From: JADLHS01 sp039806955
Lineage (GTDB): Bacteria; Verrucomicrobiota; Verrucomicrobiia; Limisphaerales; JADLHS01
Direction of reading: 5' to 3'
Length of the DNA: 64,000 nucleotides
Assembly: GCA_039806955.1 (NCBI GenBank)
Contig: JBDHQI010000010.1
Span: 68,657 to 132,656, forward strand
In this document: positions 1-8,603 of the stretch, piece after piece
How the letters are laid out: each line of letters opens with the position of its first letter
Position numbering within the stretch: the stretch's first letter is position 1
Notes under the pieces: model-generated
Seen by the model: the letters and a program-made list of their open reading frames with translations, nothing else
Told to the model about the DNA's origin: nothing
Databases searched by the model: none
Position numbers and translations under genes: made by a program

Positions 1-813
1 CGGGCCGAGACCGGGAAATTCCACGTCAAAATCCTTGAAGAAGGTCAGTTGTTTGAAGCGGTTGTTGCTCAAGTCCAGCGACCACAAATTGAACCGCTTG
101 TTTTCGTCCCGATCCGAAACGAAATAGATTTTGTTCCCGGCCCACATCGGGACGGATTCGGCGGCGGGCGACTTGGTGAGGTTGCGGGTTTTCAGCGTCG
201 TCAAATCCATCCACCACAGATCCGGATTCATGCCGCCGCGGTAACGTTTCCAAGTGCGAAAATCCACGCTGATGGTCGTGAATACAACAGCCTGGCCGTC
301 GGGTGAGATCGTGCCGAACTCGCCGTAAGGCATCGGCAGTTTCTCGGGCAACCCGCCCGTCGCGGAAACTTTGTACAGTTGATTAAACCGATCCTTGAAA
401 CTGGTCATCGTGGTGGCGAACAGGAGGCTCTGTCCGTCGGGATACCAATCAATCACCCGATCCGGCGCGCCGTGATGCGTGATGCGCTGCGGTAAACCGC
501 CGGTGACCGGCACGGTGTAAATGTCCACGTTGCCATCGTAGTTGCCGCTGAAAGCGATGCTGCTGCCGTCCGGCGAAAACTTGGGAAAGGATTCCTCGCC
601 GCGCGGCGAACTGAGCCGCACCGCTTCGCCGCCGGTCTTGGGCGCCACCCAAATATCTCCGGCATAAACGAAGGCGATATGCGTGGCCGACACATCCGGC
701 TGTCGCATCATCCGCGCGTCAATGTGGGTAGGTTTATCGGCGGCAAAAGACTGTGGTGGGAATAAAAACGTGAGCGCGAGCAACGAAAGGAGCGTCAAGG
801 TAGGGCGCGTCAC
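1..813 (-). CDS. Tricorn-type protease, N-terminal part (cut by window edge)
   Basis: Read leftward from a GTG at 813, the frame stays open for 271 codons to the window edge, so the C-terminal catalytic part is missing. A signal peptide is visible (Arg near the start, hydrophobic core, cleavage after SFA near residue 22). The mature start then gives a six-bladed propeller of the Tricorn N-terminal type: motifs such as AFVYAGDIWV, LSSPRGEESFPKFSPDGS and FVSDRDENKRFNLWS are typical of bacterial Tricorn homologues, which carry a PDZ and an S41-like serine protease domain further on. Expected role is periplasmic peptide degradation. The GTG lies inside a 27-bp inverted repeat, and no ribosome-binding site is visible, so the exact start is uncertain; the family call from the propeller is firm. 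Confidence 0.82.
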   Translation of the reverse strand, partial: MTRPTLTLLSLLALTFLFPPQSFAADKPTHIDARMMRQPDVSATHIAFVYAGDIWVAPKTGGEAVRLSSPRGEESFPKFSPDGSSIAFSGNYDGNVDIYTVPVTGGLPQRITHHGAPDRVIDWYPDGQSLLFATTMTSFKDRFNQLYKVSATGGLPEKLPMPYGEFGTISPDGQAVVFTTISVDFRTWKRYRGGMNPDLWWMDLTTLKTRNLTKSPAAESVPMWAGNKIYFVSDRDENKRFNLWSLDLSNNRFKQLTFFKDFDVEFPGLGP

Positions 814-872
814 GCCGTGTGCGCCGTTGGATGGCTGGCAACGAGCGGCGCACACGGCGTGACGCGCCCTAC
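800..872. repeat. Perfect 27-bp inverted repeat (REP-like palindrome)
   Basis: Positions 800-826 and 846-872 are exact reverse complements, separated by a 19-nt loop. The stem is very GC-rich and contains the predicted GTG start of the leftward protease gene, so the element sits at or over its 5' end. It has no T-run and does not look like an ordinary terminator. I infer a dispersed repetitive palindrome. Confidence 0.85.
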
Positions 873-1003
873 CAGCCGAGTTTTGAAAGTTGCCGGTGTT
901 GAACTGGGCGAGGAAATCGGTGTATCGCATAATTGTCGTCGTAATGGCCGCCAAAGTGCCGCAGCCAGACTCGCAAGACCAGAGCGAATGTTGCGGCCCG
1001 GCA

Positions 1004-1077
1004 TTGTCCCAGCGGGGACAACTGAGAATAACCCGGCGTTTTAACGCCGGGCTATTTTCAAACGTCCCTCCGGGACG
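1004..1077. repeat. Composite of three tandem palindromes
   Basis: Three hairpins follow each other: 1004-1021 (7-bp stem, 4-nt loop), 1027-1056 (9-bp perfect core plus four outer pairs with one mismatch), and 1063-1077 (6-bp stem, 3-nt loop). They fill the gap between the divergent protease gene and the gene at 1161. The arrangement looks like a dispersed repeat unit rather than a single terminator. The rest of 873-1160 shows no convincing gene. Confidence 0.7.
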
Positions 1078-1160
1078 CAGGCCCGCGTCATTGAACCCGG
1101 CCACAAATCCGAACGGAATTTGTCATTGCCCCACCGCTCCGGGAAACCAATCATGCGCCC

Positions 1161-2732
1161 ATGCTCAAGCGACGACTCAAACTCTGCGCCAAGATTCTGC
1201 TCGCGCTCGTTTTGCTATTGGTGGCGTTCCTGTTGTTCGAGCGGGTTCGCGGGCAAATCGCGCTGGCGAACTACAAGAAGGAACTCATCGCCAAAGGCGA
1301 AAAACTTTCGCCACAGGATTTCGTGGCGAAATTTGATGAGGCGGACAACGGCGCGCCCGTTATCTTTGCCGCGATCAAAAAGCTCACCAACGGCGTTATT
1401 TTGCCGGACAGTTATCCGCCGCGCATGAAATTACTGGATTCGGGCCGGGCGATAGTTGGCTTTCGCGAACCGGAATGGGTGGAGAAAGACCCTTATCGCA
1501 ACGGCCAATCTTTGAAGGGCTGGTTTACTAATCATTGGGCCGACCTCGCCGCTGACTTGCAGGAAAACGCCGCGCCGCTGGCGGAAATCCAGAGTGCGCT
1601 GGCAAAACCGGTGTTAAACAATCGGCTGAATCTCGCGGAAGGACACAACTTGCAATTCCCGCATCTCGTGTCCGTCAAATCCCTGACCCATTGGTTTGGC
1701 GGTGCAAGCCAGCTGGCTTTGCACAAAGGCCGCACTGCGGAGGCGGCGAAGCATCTCAGTTCCGAAATCAATGCACTCCGTCTGTTGGCGGAGGATGGCG
1801 TTGTCATCAGCGAACTGGTGCGCATGGCCGTTGGTGCGATTGCCAAAACCGACACCTGGGAGGCGTTGCAGACGGACGGTTGGGCGGATGCGGATTTGGC
1901 CGCCCTTCAGAATGCTTGGGAAGCGCAACATTTCATGGCTTCAATGGCCGCCAATCTCGAAGGTGAGCGCGTCTATATAGATCAAACCGCGCAGCAGTTG
2001 CACGCTTCCAACGATCAAATGTACGAATGGATGTTTGGGCAGACAGCAGTTCTTTTTAGTGATGGCGATGCGTCCGAGCCAAAATGGATGAAATGGCTCG
2101 AAGAAACGCCTTATGGTGAAGTGGTGCTAAAAACCATGCGGAAACAGTTCTATTGTCGAGTTTGGCGTTTCGCTTGGTCGCATCAGGCGGAACTGAAACT
2201 TCTGAAAGACATGCAAACGCTTATTGAATTGGCTCGGACTGCCACAACGAACGCTTCGTTCCAAGCTATCGAAGATGATTTGAACGCGCTGATGATCAAA
2301 TCAAAGGACAGGAATTTTTACGACCGGCTGCGATTTCCCCCGCCCGATAGCGTGTCATCTTTGGCTTTTGCCGTTAAGAAAACTGTGCGTATCGAGACCG
2401 ACCGCGCCCTTTGCCTCACCGCCATCGCGTTGAAACGCTACTCACTCCGCCACGGCAATTACCCCGCCAAACTGGACGCGCTCGTGCCGGAATTTCTGTC
2501 CGTCGTGCCGGTGGATTACATGGATGGCCAGCCCATCAAGTGCCGGCTCAACACGGACGGAAGTTTCACGCTCTATTCTGTGGGAGAAGACGGGAAGGAT
2601 GGCGGTGGCGACCTGACGTTGTCGGAAGGCGTGAAAAGCCGGGATTTGTGGCGGCGGAAGGATTACGTCTGGCCAGCGCCCGCCACACCAGAAGAAGTGG
2701 GCGAATATCGGCGGGAAGCCGGACGTAATTAA
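1161..2732 (+). CDS. Membrane-anchored hypothetical protein with pseudopilin-like C-terminus
   Basis: This 523-residue protein starts with a basic stretch and one hydrophobic segment (residues 11-27), so it should be anchored in the inner membrane with the bulk outside the cytoplasm. I do not recognise the central 400 residues. The last 120 residues contain RYSLRHGNYPAKLDALVPEFL, a near-consensus of the GspG/pseudopilin-like tail in which a helix is followed by a glycine- and aspartate-rich loop (SVGEDGKDGGGD), here without the N-terminal prepilin helix. Family members of this shape are common in Verrucomicrobia and uncharacterised. The ATG at 1161 has no clear ribosome-binding site. The function is unknown. 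Confidence 0.75.
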   Translation: MLKRRLKLCAKILLALVLLLVAFLLFERVRGQIALANYKKELIAKGEKLSPQDFVAKFDEADNGAPVIFAAIKKLTNGVILPDSYPPRMKLLDSGRAIVGFREPEWVEKDPYRNGQSLKGWFTNHWADLAADLQENAAPLAEIQSALAKPVLNNRLNLAEGHNLQFPHLVSVKSLTHWFGGASQLALHKGRTAEAAKHLSSEINALRLLAEDGVVISELVRMAVGAIAKTDTWEALQTDGWADADLAALQNAWEAQHFMASMAANLEGERVYIDQTAQQLHASNDQMYEWMFGQTAVLFSDGDASEPKWMKWLEETPYGEVVLKTMRKQFYCRVWRFAWSHQAELKLLKDMQTLIELARTATTNASFQAIEDDLNALMIKSKDRNFYDRLRFPPPDSVSSLAFAVKKTVRIETDRALCLTAIALKRYSLRHGNYPAKLDALVPEFLSVVPVDYMDGQPIKCRLNTDGSFTLYSVGEDGKDGGGDLTLSEGVKSRDLWRRKDYVWPAPATPEEVGEYRREAGRN

Positions 2733-2782
2733 CGGATAACATCGGCATTGGCGATTCCGGTATCCTATTGTAAAGTCCAGAC

Positions 2783-3043
2783 ATGGCAGCAACCGCCGAA
2801 ACCTATCGTTACATCGTCAAGACGGCCGACGTCTGTGGCGGCAAAGCGCGTATTCAAAATACGCGCATCGGCGTTCATGATGTAATCGGGCTTTTGCAAA
2901 ATGGGGAAACGGTCGAGTCCGTCACGCGTCAACTTCCCGGAGTCACTCGGGCGCAGGCGTATGAATGTCTGGCCTATTATGAGGATCATCTGGCGGAGAT
3001 TGATTATTTGGTTGCCCGCCAAATGGCGGATGCCGGCAAATGA
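2783..3043 (+). CDS. DUF433 family antitoxin-like protein
   Basis: This 86-residue protein has the DUF433 pattern: CGGKARIQNTRIGVHDVIGLLQNGET followed by a helix with PGVTRAQAYECLAYY. DUF433 proteins are winged-helix-like small proteins that accompany PIN-like DUF5615 proteins as putative antitoxins. The stop codon overlaps the start of the next gene in an ATGA arrangement, so the two are translationally coupled. The likely role is neutralising the downstream toxin and repressing its own operon; both are inferred from the family, not shown here. Confidence 0.85.
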   Translation: MAATAETYRYIVKTADVCGGKARIQNTRIGVHDVIGLLQNGETVESVTRQLPGVTRAQAYECLAYYEDHLAEIDYLVARQMADAGK

Positions 3044-3360
3044 CCTTTCTTCTGGACCAGGATGTCCCCGATCCGATCACGCGGGTCATTCAACAGGCAG
3101 GACACGAAGTGTTGCGACTTCGCGATCATCTGCCCATCAAGTCTTCAGATCGCGCAGTGCTTACTGCGGCAGCTGCCCGCGGGGCCATACTGGTTACTTG
3201 TAATCGCGATGATTTTTTGGCGTTGGCGCAAGGCATGGCATACGCCAGCATCATTGTTTTAGTTCGTTGGGCGATACGCATCGCCGACTGCGGTCGTTTT
3301 TTGCACCTGTTGCAAACTGCCGGCGAGAGCGGTTTGCGACGGAATATCAATTTTACCTAG
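3040..3360 (+). CDS. DUF5615 PIN-like toxin
   Basis: The 106-residue product matches the DUF5615/Mut7-C PIN-like fold: an N-terminal LLDQDVP strand with acidic residues, a central SSDRAVL helix and the ILVTCNRDDFLAL segment carrying conserved Asn-Arg-Asp-Asp. These proteins are predicted metal-dependent RNases. It overlaps the DUF433 gene by 4 bp (ATGA), which marks a two-gene toxin-antitoxin-like module. Its stop lies 6 bp before the TTG start of hflX, so hflX could be read from the same transcript. Confidence 0.85.
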   Translation: MTFLLDQDVPDPITRVIQQAGHEVLRLRDHLPIKSSDRAVLTAAAARGAILVTCNRDDFLALAQGMAYASIIVLVRWAIRIADCGRFLHLLQTAGESGLRRNINFT

Positions 3361-3366
3361 ATCCGC

Positions 3367-4650
3367 TTGAAAGCACTAATTGAAACCCGCACCACCCGGA
3401 CCGAACGGGTTTTCCTGGTCGGTGTTGAATTAAAATCCGATAGCTCCCATGTCCTGCGTGAATCGCTGGATGAATTGGCCGAACTCGCCCAGACCGCTGG
3501 CGCCGAAGTTGTGGGCGAAGGCACCCAAAAAGTGATCGGAACGCACCCAGCCACCTACATTGGCAAGGGCAAGGCCGAGGCGCTGGCCGCCCAATGCCAG
3601 ACGCTCAATGTGGACACGGTCATTTTCGACGATGAACTCTCCCCGGCGCAGACGCGCAATTTGGAAAAGATCTTCAATGCCAAGATTCTCGATCGCACCG
3701 CGCTGATTCTGGACATTTTCTCGCAACGGGCGCGAACGCGCGAAGGCAAGCTGCAAATTGAACTGGCCCAGCTTCAGCATTTGTTGCCGCGCCTGACCCG
3801 TTATTGGGGCCACCTATCGCGGCAAAAAGGCGGCATCGGCATGCGCGGGGGCGAAGGCGAATCGCAGTTGGAAGTGGACCGCCGGAAAGTGAACGAGCGT
3901 ATTGATCGCATCACGCGCGATCTGGCGGCGGTGCGGCAACAACGCGAAACGCAACGCACCGGCCGCCGGCGCAACCAGTGGCCGCTCGCCTCCATCGTCG
4001 GTTACACCAACGCCGGCAAATCCACCCTCCTCAACCGGCTCACCGGAGCGGACGTGATGGCCAAGGACATTTTGTTTGCCACGCTGGACCCCACCACGCG
4101 CCGGCTGCGGCTGCCGACCAACCAAAACATTTTGCTCACGGACACGGTGGGATTCATCCGCAAGCTGCCGCACGGTTTGGTGGAATCCTTCAAGGCCACG
4201 CTGGAGGAAGTGGTGCAGGCGGATTTGCTGTTGCACGTGGTGGACGTGAGTCATCCGCTCGCCGAGGAACAAGTCGCGGCGGTCAATCGGGTGTTGGAGG
4301 AGTTGGGCGCGGGGGACAAACCGACCCTGATGGTTTTCAATAAAATAGATCAGACCAACGGTGGCGCGACGCTGCCGCGCTTGCGGGAGCGTTATCCCAA
4401 TTCCGTGGCGATCTCGGCGCGCACCGGGGCGGGCGTGAGCGAACTGCTCGACGCCATTGGCAGTCAAATTCGCCCGGAGCGCGAACTGGTGGAGTTGAAA
4501 ATTCCGCACGAACAGGCGGAACGCGTGGCGCGTTTGCACCAGGTGGGTCAGGTGTTGGAGCGCAAGTATCTTTCCAAGGTCACCAAGTTCAAAGCGCGCA
4601 TCCCGCCGCAGTACCACGCGGAGTTCGCGGCGTTCATCCAGCCGGGTTAA
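3367..4650 (+). CDS. hflX: Ribosome-associated GTPase HflX
   Basis: This 427-residue GTPase has the HflX N-terminal domain (KVIGTHPATYIGKGKAEALA), the glycine-rich linker (RQKGGIGMRGGEGESQLEVDRR) and a TrmE-Era-Bms1-type G domain: Walker A GYTNAGKSTLLN, switch/G3 DTVGFIRKLP and G4 NKID. HflX splits or rescues stalled 70S ribosomes, often under heat or antibiotic stress. The start used is TTG at 3367, directly after a stop at 3358-3360; no in-frame ATG lies ahead of the conserved N-terminus. The stop overlaps that of the convergent histidine kinase gene by the self-complementary bases TTAA. Confidence 0.95.
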   Translation: MKALIETRTTRTERVFLVGVELKSDSSHVLRESLDELAELAQTAGAEVVGEGTQKVIGTHPATYIGKGKAEALAAQCQTLNVDTVIFDDELSPAQTRNLEKIFNAKILDRTALILDIFSQRARTREGKLQIELAQLQHLLPRLTRYWGHLSRQKGGIGMRGGEGESQLEVDRRKVNERIDRITRDLAAVRQQRETQRTGRRRNQWPLASIVGYTNAGKSTLLNRLTGADVMAKDILFATLDPTTRRLRLPTNQNILLTDTVGFIRKLPHGLVESFKATLEEVVQADLLLHVVDVSHPLAEEQVAAVNRVLEELGAGDKPTLMVFNKIDQTNGGATLPRLRERYPNSVAISARTGAGVSELLDAIGSQIRPERELVELKIPHEQAERVARLHQVGQVLERKYLSKVTKFKARIPPQYHAEFAAFIQPG

Positions 4651-6140
4651 CGCGCCAGCTTCAGGTGCTTGATGCGGAAGCAGGCCCCCTTGGGTTCATT
4701 GGCCACACATTCGATTTCCCAACCGTGGGCAAGAACAATTTGCTGCGCCACGGCCAATCCCAAACCGGTGCCTTGTTGTGTAGTCGTGAAGTAGGGTTTG
4801 AAAATTTCCACGCGTTCCTCGGCGGGAACGCCCGGACCGTTATCGCGCACTTCCAACGTAGCTTCCGTGGCGGAAGTCTTATGCGCCCGGATTTCAATTG
4901 CGCCGCCGTTGGGGACCGCTTGCACGGCGTTGATGGCCAGGTTGAACAGTGCCTGACGCAAAAGTTGTTCATCCGCCACCACGGTCAGCGGTTCGCCCGT
5001 GACGCGCAATTGGATTTGCTTTTCCGCAATGTCAAAGGAAAGTGCGCGCCCGACCTCATCGGCAACGCGATTCAGGCTGACCGGCGTGCGGCGCACTTCG
5101 CGCGGCCGCGAGTAATTGATGAACTCGTTCAACTGCCCCGCCACGCGATCGGCTTCGTTCACAATTTCCAACGACCGCGTTTTAACTTCGTCGGGCGTGT
5201 CGGTGCGCTTGGAGATCATTTGGGCCAGGCCGCGAATGATGTTGAGCGGGTTGCGCGTTTCATGCGCCAACCCGGCGGCGGCAAGATTCATTTCTTTGAG
5301 GTGCGAATTCATTTCACTCGCGCGCACCAGCCGGATTTGCAGATCGGCGGTCTTGACGGTTTTGCGCCAGGCAAAAGCGATCGCCCCCACGGATAATGTC
5401 GCCAACCCAACGATGATGCAACGCAACCAGAGATCGCGTTGCAGCGCCTCTTGCACGCTGCGCGTGGATAGAATCAGCAGAAAACTATGCACCCCCTGTT
5501 TGGTGCTGATCGCTTTGAACTCGAGTTCACTCATCCAGGGCGGACGACCGAAGCGAAAGCGACCGCCTTCGCGGCCGCGCAATTGCGGCTCGGGTTCGGC
5601 GGAGTCGCGCGCGGGTGGAATATGCTCGAGCGGGCTGGGGCGAAAGTGGGATTCGGTCGGCGGACGGTTGGTTTCGCCCGGACGGTTAAAGTTTTCCCGC
5701 GAAAGCACGATGGTGGGATTGGGGTTGTCCTGCTCCGGCGGCGGATTGCTGCCCAGATCCACCAAATTGATGATCGTAACCGAATCACGTCCCCATTGCT
5801 CGGGCTGATGCAAATCAACGCGCGCGTGAAATTCGGCGTTGGTGGGCGCGACGGCCACAATTTCGCCCATGGCATTCAACAAGGCAATGGTGCTCAACTC
5901 CTGCGGCCGGATGAGTCCGGCCAGCGCGGATTCGATTCGCTCCCGGGAGATCACGCCGAAGCGCCGTTGTGAGCGCAACACAATGCCGACGGTGGTGGAA
6001 ATATCCTTGGCGCGATTGCGCAGTTCGGTTCGGGCTTGAATCTTGACGCGCGAATGTTCGAGCGCCTGCCATCCGAGGATCAGAATCCACGCGCCCAGCA
6101 GCACGCCAAACACCCATAAACTGCTACGTCGCGTCTCCAT
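4647..6140 (-). CDS. Membrane sensor histidine kinase
   Basis: The protein has a TM helix at residues 8-26, about 210 extracytoplasmic residues rich in Pro/Arg, a second TM helix (CIIVGLATLSVGAIAFAW), a HisKA domain with phospho-acceptor His in AAGLAHETRNPLN, and a HATPase domain with N-box NAINAV-like LFNLAINAVQ, G1 DNGPGVP and G2 GTGLGLA. No response regulator is adjacent. It lies 30 bp downstream of the secretin gene, in the same direction, so it is probably the last gene of the type II secretion operon. ATG at 6140 is preferred over an in-frame TTG at 6146. Its stop overlaps the hflX stop. The ligand is unknown. Confidence 0.9.
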   Translation of the reverse strand: METRRSSLWVFGVLLGAWILILGWQALEHSRVKIQARTELRNRAKDISTTVGIVLRSQRRFGVISRERIESALAGLIRPQELSTIALLNAMGEIVAVAPTNAEFHARVDLHQPEQWGRDSVTIINLVDLGSNPPPEQDNPNPTIVLSRENFNRPGETNRPPTESHFRPSPLEHIPPARDSAEPEPQLRGREGGRFRFGRPPWMSELEFKAISTKQGVHSFLLILSTRSVQEALQRDLWLRCIIVGLATLSVGAIAFAWRKTVKTADLQIRLVRASEMNSHLKEMNLAAAGLAHETRNPLNIIRGLAQMISKRTDTPDEVKTRSLEIVNEADRVAGQLNEFINYSRPREVRRTPVSLNRVADEVGRALSFDIAEKQIQLRVTGEPLTVVADEQLLRQALFNLAINAVQAVPNGGAIEIRAHKTSATEATLEVRDNGPGVPAEERVEIFKPYFTTTQQGTGLGLAVAQQIVLAHGWEIECVANEPKGACFRIKHLKLAR

Positions 6141-6170
6141 GCGCAAAGGTTTCGGAGTCGGTCGGCCCCG

Positions 6171-7346
6171 TCATTTCTTTTTCTTGGCGGCGCCTTCGGA
6201 CGACTTGGGCAGCTCGTTCAGGAACTGTTCAATGTCCTCCTCCGTGAAGGCTTTTTTCGGCAGCACGGCCGCCGCGCGTTCCCTTTCGGACAGGGCCACC
6301 AACTGGGTGGGCGATTGCACGATGTGCGGCGTCATAAAAATGAGCAACTCGGTCTTGCTGTTGTTTTTGGTCCGCCGTTTGAACAGGTTGCCCAACAGGG
6401 GAATGTCTCCCAACAACGGCACCTTGTAATCGGTGCCGGTTTTATTGTTTTGCATCAACCCGCCGATGATGATCGGCTGGCCGTCGGGCGTAACCACCAC
6501 GGTGTCCGCCGAGCGCTTGGCGATGACCGGCACGCTGACGCCACTGGCAATCGTCACCGTCTGGTCCGTCAGCGAGGAAATTTCCGGCGAGACGATCATC
6601 TCGACCTGTCCGTCATTGGCCACGAAGGGCGTGACCCGCAAAATGATGCCAACGTCGGTGTACTGCACGGAATTGATGGCGTTGCCGAAGTTGTCATATC
6701 GCACGTTGGTGATGAGCGGCACGGACTGGCCGACGGTGATGGTGGCCGGTTGATTGTTCCGCGCCAGAATCGAGGGGCGCGATAAGACCTCGGTTTTGCC
6801 CGCCGAGGCAATGGCTCGCAGCGTGGCCTGATAATCATTGCCCACAACTTGATAAAATCCCGCGCCCGGAGGCGTGTTGCCGAACGCGGAAATGGGCAGA
6901 CCCAAAGAGTTGACATTCGTAGCCAGACTGGTCAGGGCGGACGCGCCGAAGGTGTTCGCACCGGAGACGTTACCCTGGCTGGAGCCGCCGCCGATGGTTT
7001 GATCCTTGAAACCTCCTTCGATGCCGATGTCGAGGGCGTTGTTGTAGGTGACTTCCAAAAATACCACCTTGATGAGCACCTGCGGTTTGGGGATGTCGAG
7101 GTTGGTGATCACCTGCGCAATGTGTTCGCTGGTTTCCTCGTCGGTGATGACGATGATGCGTCCTGATTCCGGATCGCTGGAAATCGTTGCGCTACCGACC
7201 TGGGTGCTGTTGTTGTACTGGCGAGTGCTGCTGGAACTGGTGTTTTGCCGGTTAAAGTTGCCGGAGCCACCGGGGAACTGGGCCAGCGCCGGAAGGGTCA
7301 GAGCCAGACTCGAACCCAGAGCAAGAAGCAGAATGGAATGTTTCAT
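6171..7346 (-). CDS. gspD: T2SS secretin, C-terminal half with its own signal peptide
   Basis: The first 22 residues are a clear signal peptide (hydrophobic run ending LPALA-Q). A Ser/Asn/Gln-rich stretch follows, then the second half of an N3 ring-building domain (GRIIVITDEETSEHIAQVI) and the full secretin barrel domain, including VPLIT, VTPFVANDGQVEMIVSPEIS and the PLLGDIPLLGNLFKRR signature. At 391 residues it is about half the length of a normal GspD. The missing N0-N1-N2 and first part of N3 are in the gene just upstream (7374-8603). Together they should build the outer-membrane channel of the type II secretion system. The gap of 27 bp and the second signal peptide indicate a true split rather than a sequencing error. 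Confidence 0.9.
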   Translation of the reverse strand: MKHSILLLALGSSLALTLPALAQFPGGSGNFNRQNTSSSSTRQYNNSTQVGSATISSDPESGRIIVITDEETSEHIAQVITNLDIPKPQVLIKVVFLEVTYNNALDIGIEGGFKDQTIGGGSSQGNVSGANTFGASALTSLATNVNSLGLPISAFGNTPPGAGFYQVVGNDYQATLRAIASAGKTEVLSRPSILARNNQPATITVGQSVPLITNVRYDNFGNAINSVQYTDVGIILRVTPFVANDGQVEMIVSPEISSLTDQTVTIASGVSVPVIAKRSADTVVVTPDGQPIIIGGLMQNNKTGTDYKVPLLGDIPLLGNLFKRRTKNNSKTELLIFMTPHIVQSPTQLVALSERERAAAVLPKKAFTEEDIEQFLNELPKSSEGAAKKKK

Positions 7347-7373
7347 AAATTTTTTAATGCGAGGGTGATCTGA

Positions 7374-8603
7374 TCAGAAACCGCTGCCGGTATTGCCACT
7401 GCGATTGCTGCTCCGACTGGTGGTGCCGCTGGTGGTTTGTGAATTTTGGGTGGCCCGGTTCTGCAACACGTTGTTCTGAAGCGATTGGTTATTGCGCTGA
7501 TTGCGATTAACGGTGGTGTTATCCTGGAACATGTCCTGCAAAATTTGTTGCGTTTGCGAGACGTCCCCCGGATTGACCTGATACACATAAACCTTCTGTT
7601 TCTTGGCGGGATTGGCGTCGAGTTGCTTGATCATTTCCTCGACCTGTTCCATCAAACCGCTGGCCGCGCTGACAATGAGCGATGAAGTGCGCTGGTCTGC
7701 CACGGCGATGACACGCGCGCGTTTCTTGACCCGCTGGGCCTGCGTGCCGCCACTGGTGCTGTTGTTATTGTTATTACCACCGCCGAACATCCGCCCAAAA
7801 GGACCGCCGCCGCGCCCGAACTGAAATTGATTCTGACTGTTCCCTCCCGAGCGCGTGTCATCCGGAAACAGGTTGCCCAACAAGGTCGCCATTTCGGTCG
7901 GGTCCGCGTAATCCAAATGAAAGACGCGCACTTCGGTGACGTCTTCCGCGCTGGTGTCCACGGCCTGGATGATCTGGGCCACGCGATTGATGTTGGCGCG
8001 CGTATCCGTCATGATGATTGAGTTGCCCGCTTCATTGGCGGTCATCGTGGTGCTGGTACTGACCAGCGGTTCCAAGTCCTTCAGCAACTGGGTCGCCTCG
8101 ATGTAGCGCACCGGTAAAATTTGCGTGACGATTTCGTCCGTTTTGGGGATGCGATTCGGATCGCCTTCCAGAATGACCGGGATGTCGCGCGTCTTGGCGT
8201 CTTCCTTACTGACGATGGTCAGAATCCGATCGTTGCGGATCGCGGCGTAACCGTTGCGGTTCAGGACGGAGTTCAACAAGTTCACCGCTTCATCCCGGCT
8301 CAAGGGCTGGTTGCTCCAGGCGTCAATCTTGCCGGTGACTTTAGTATCGAGAACAATGACAAAGCCCGCCGCTTCGCTGAGGTAATTCAATACTTGATCC
8401 AGCGCGGCATTGCGGAAGTTCATGCGCAACCCGGGTTCGCCATTGGGCAGCAGTACGGGCGCATTGGTGTTGATCGGCGCCGCGACTTCGGTCGGCGCGG
8501 GGGTTTCGACCACGGCGGGCGCGGGCGGCGGCGTATCCTGGGCCACACTGTGACGCGTTGCGGTTAGCAGGGTGAGCAAGATTATGGATAGTATGGTTTT
8601 CAT
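7374..8603 (-). CDS. gspD: T2SS secretin, N-terminal periplasmic half (N0-N1-N2-partial N3)
   Basis: A signal peptide (residues 1-20, ending SVAQ) and a Pro-rich stretch lead to an N0/STN domain (MNFRNAALDQVLNYLSEAAGF), an N1 domain (ILPVRYIEATQLLKDLEPLV), and an N2 domain (VFHLDYADPTEMATLLGNLF). N2 is interrupted by a Gly/Asn-rich loop. The first half of N3 (VYVYQVNPGDVSQTQQILQDMF) follows, after which the protein ends in an Asn/Gln/Ser/Thr-rich tail. There is no barrel domain. The ATG at 8603 overlaps the upstream stop (ATGA), which fixes the start; a longer frame to 8813 is antisense-like filler. It should pair with the 6171-7346 product. Confidence 0.9.
   Translation of the reverse strand: MKTILSIILLTLLTATRHSVAQDTPPPAPAVVETPAPTEVAAPINTNAPVLLPNGEPGLRMNFRNAALDQVLNYLSEAAGFVIVLDTKVTGKIDAWSNQPLSRDEAVNLLNSVLNRNGYAAIRNDRILTIVSKEDAKTRDIPVILEGDPNRIPKTDEIVTQILPVRYIEATQLLKDLEPLVSTSTTMTANEAGNSIIMTDTRANINRVAQIIQAVDTSAEDVTEVRVFHLDYADPTEMATLLGNLFPDDTRSGGNSQNQFQFGRGGGPFGRMFGGGNNNNNSTSGGTQAQRVKKRARVIAVADQRTSSLIVSAASGLMEQVEEMIKQLDANPAKKQKVYVYQVNPGDVSQTQQILQDMFQDNTTVNRNQRNNQSLQNNVLQNRATQNSQTTSGTTSRSSNRSGNTGSGF

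Noticed and set aside
890..1336. A 148-codon frame over the palindromes near 1000 and another frame at 1120-1428.
   Set aside because: They consist of repeat sequence and of the 1161 gene in the wrong frame.
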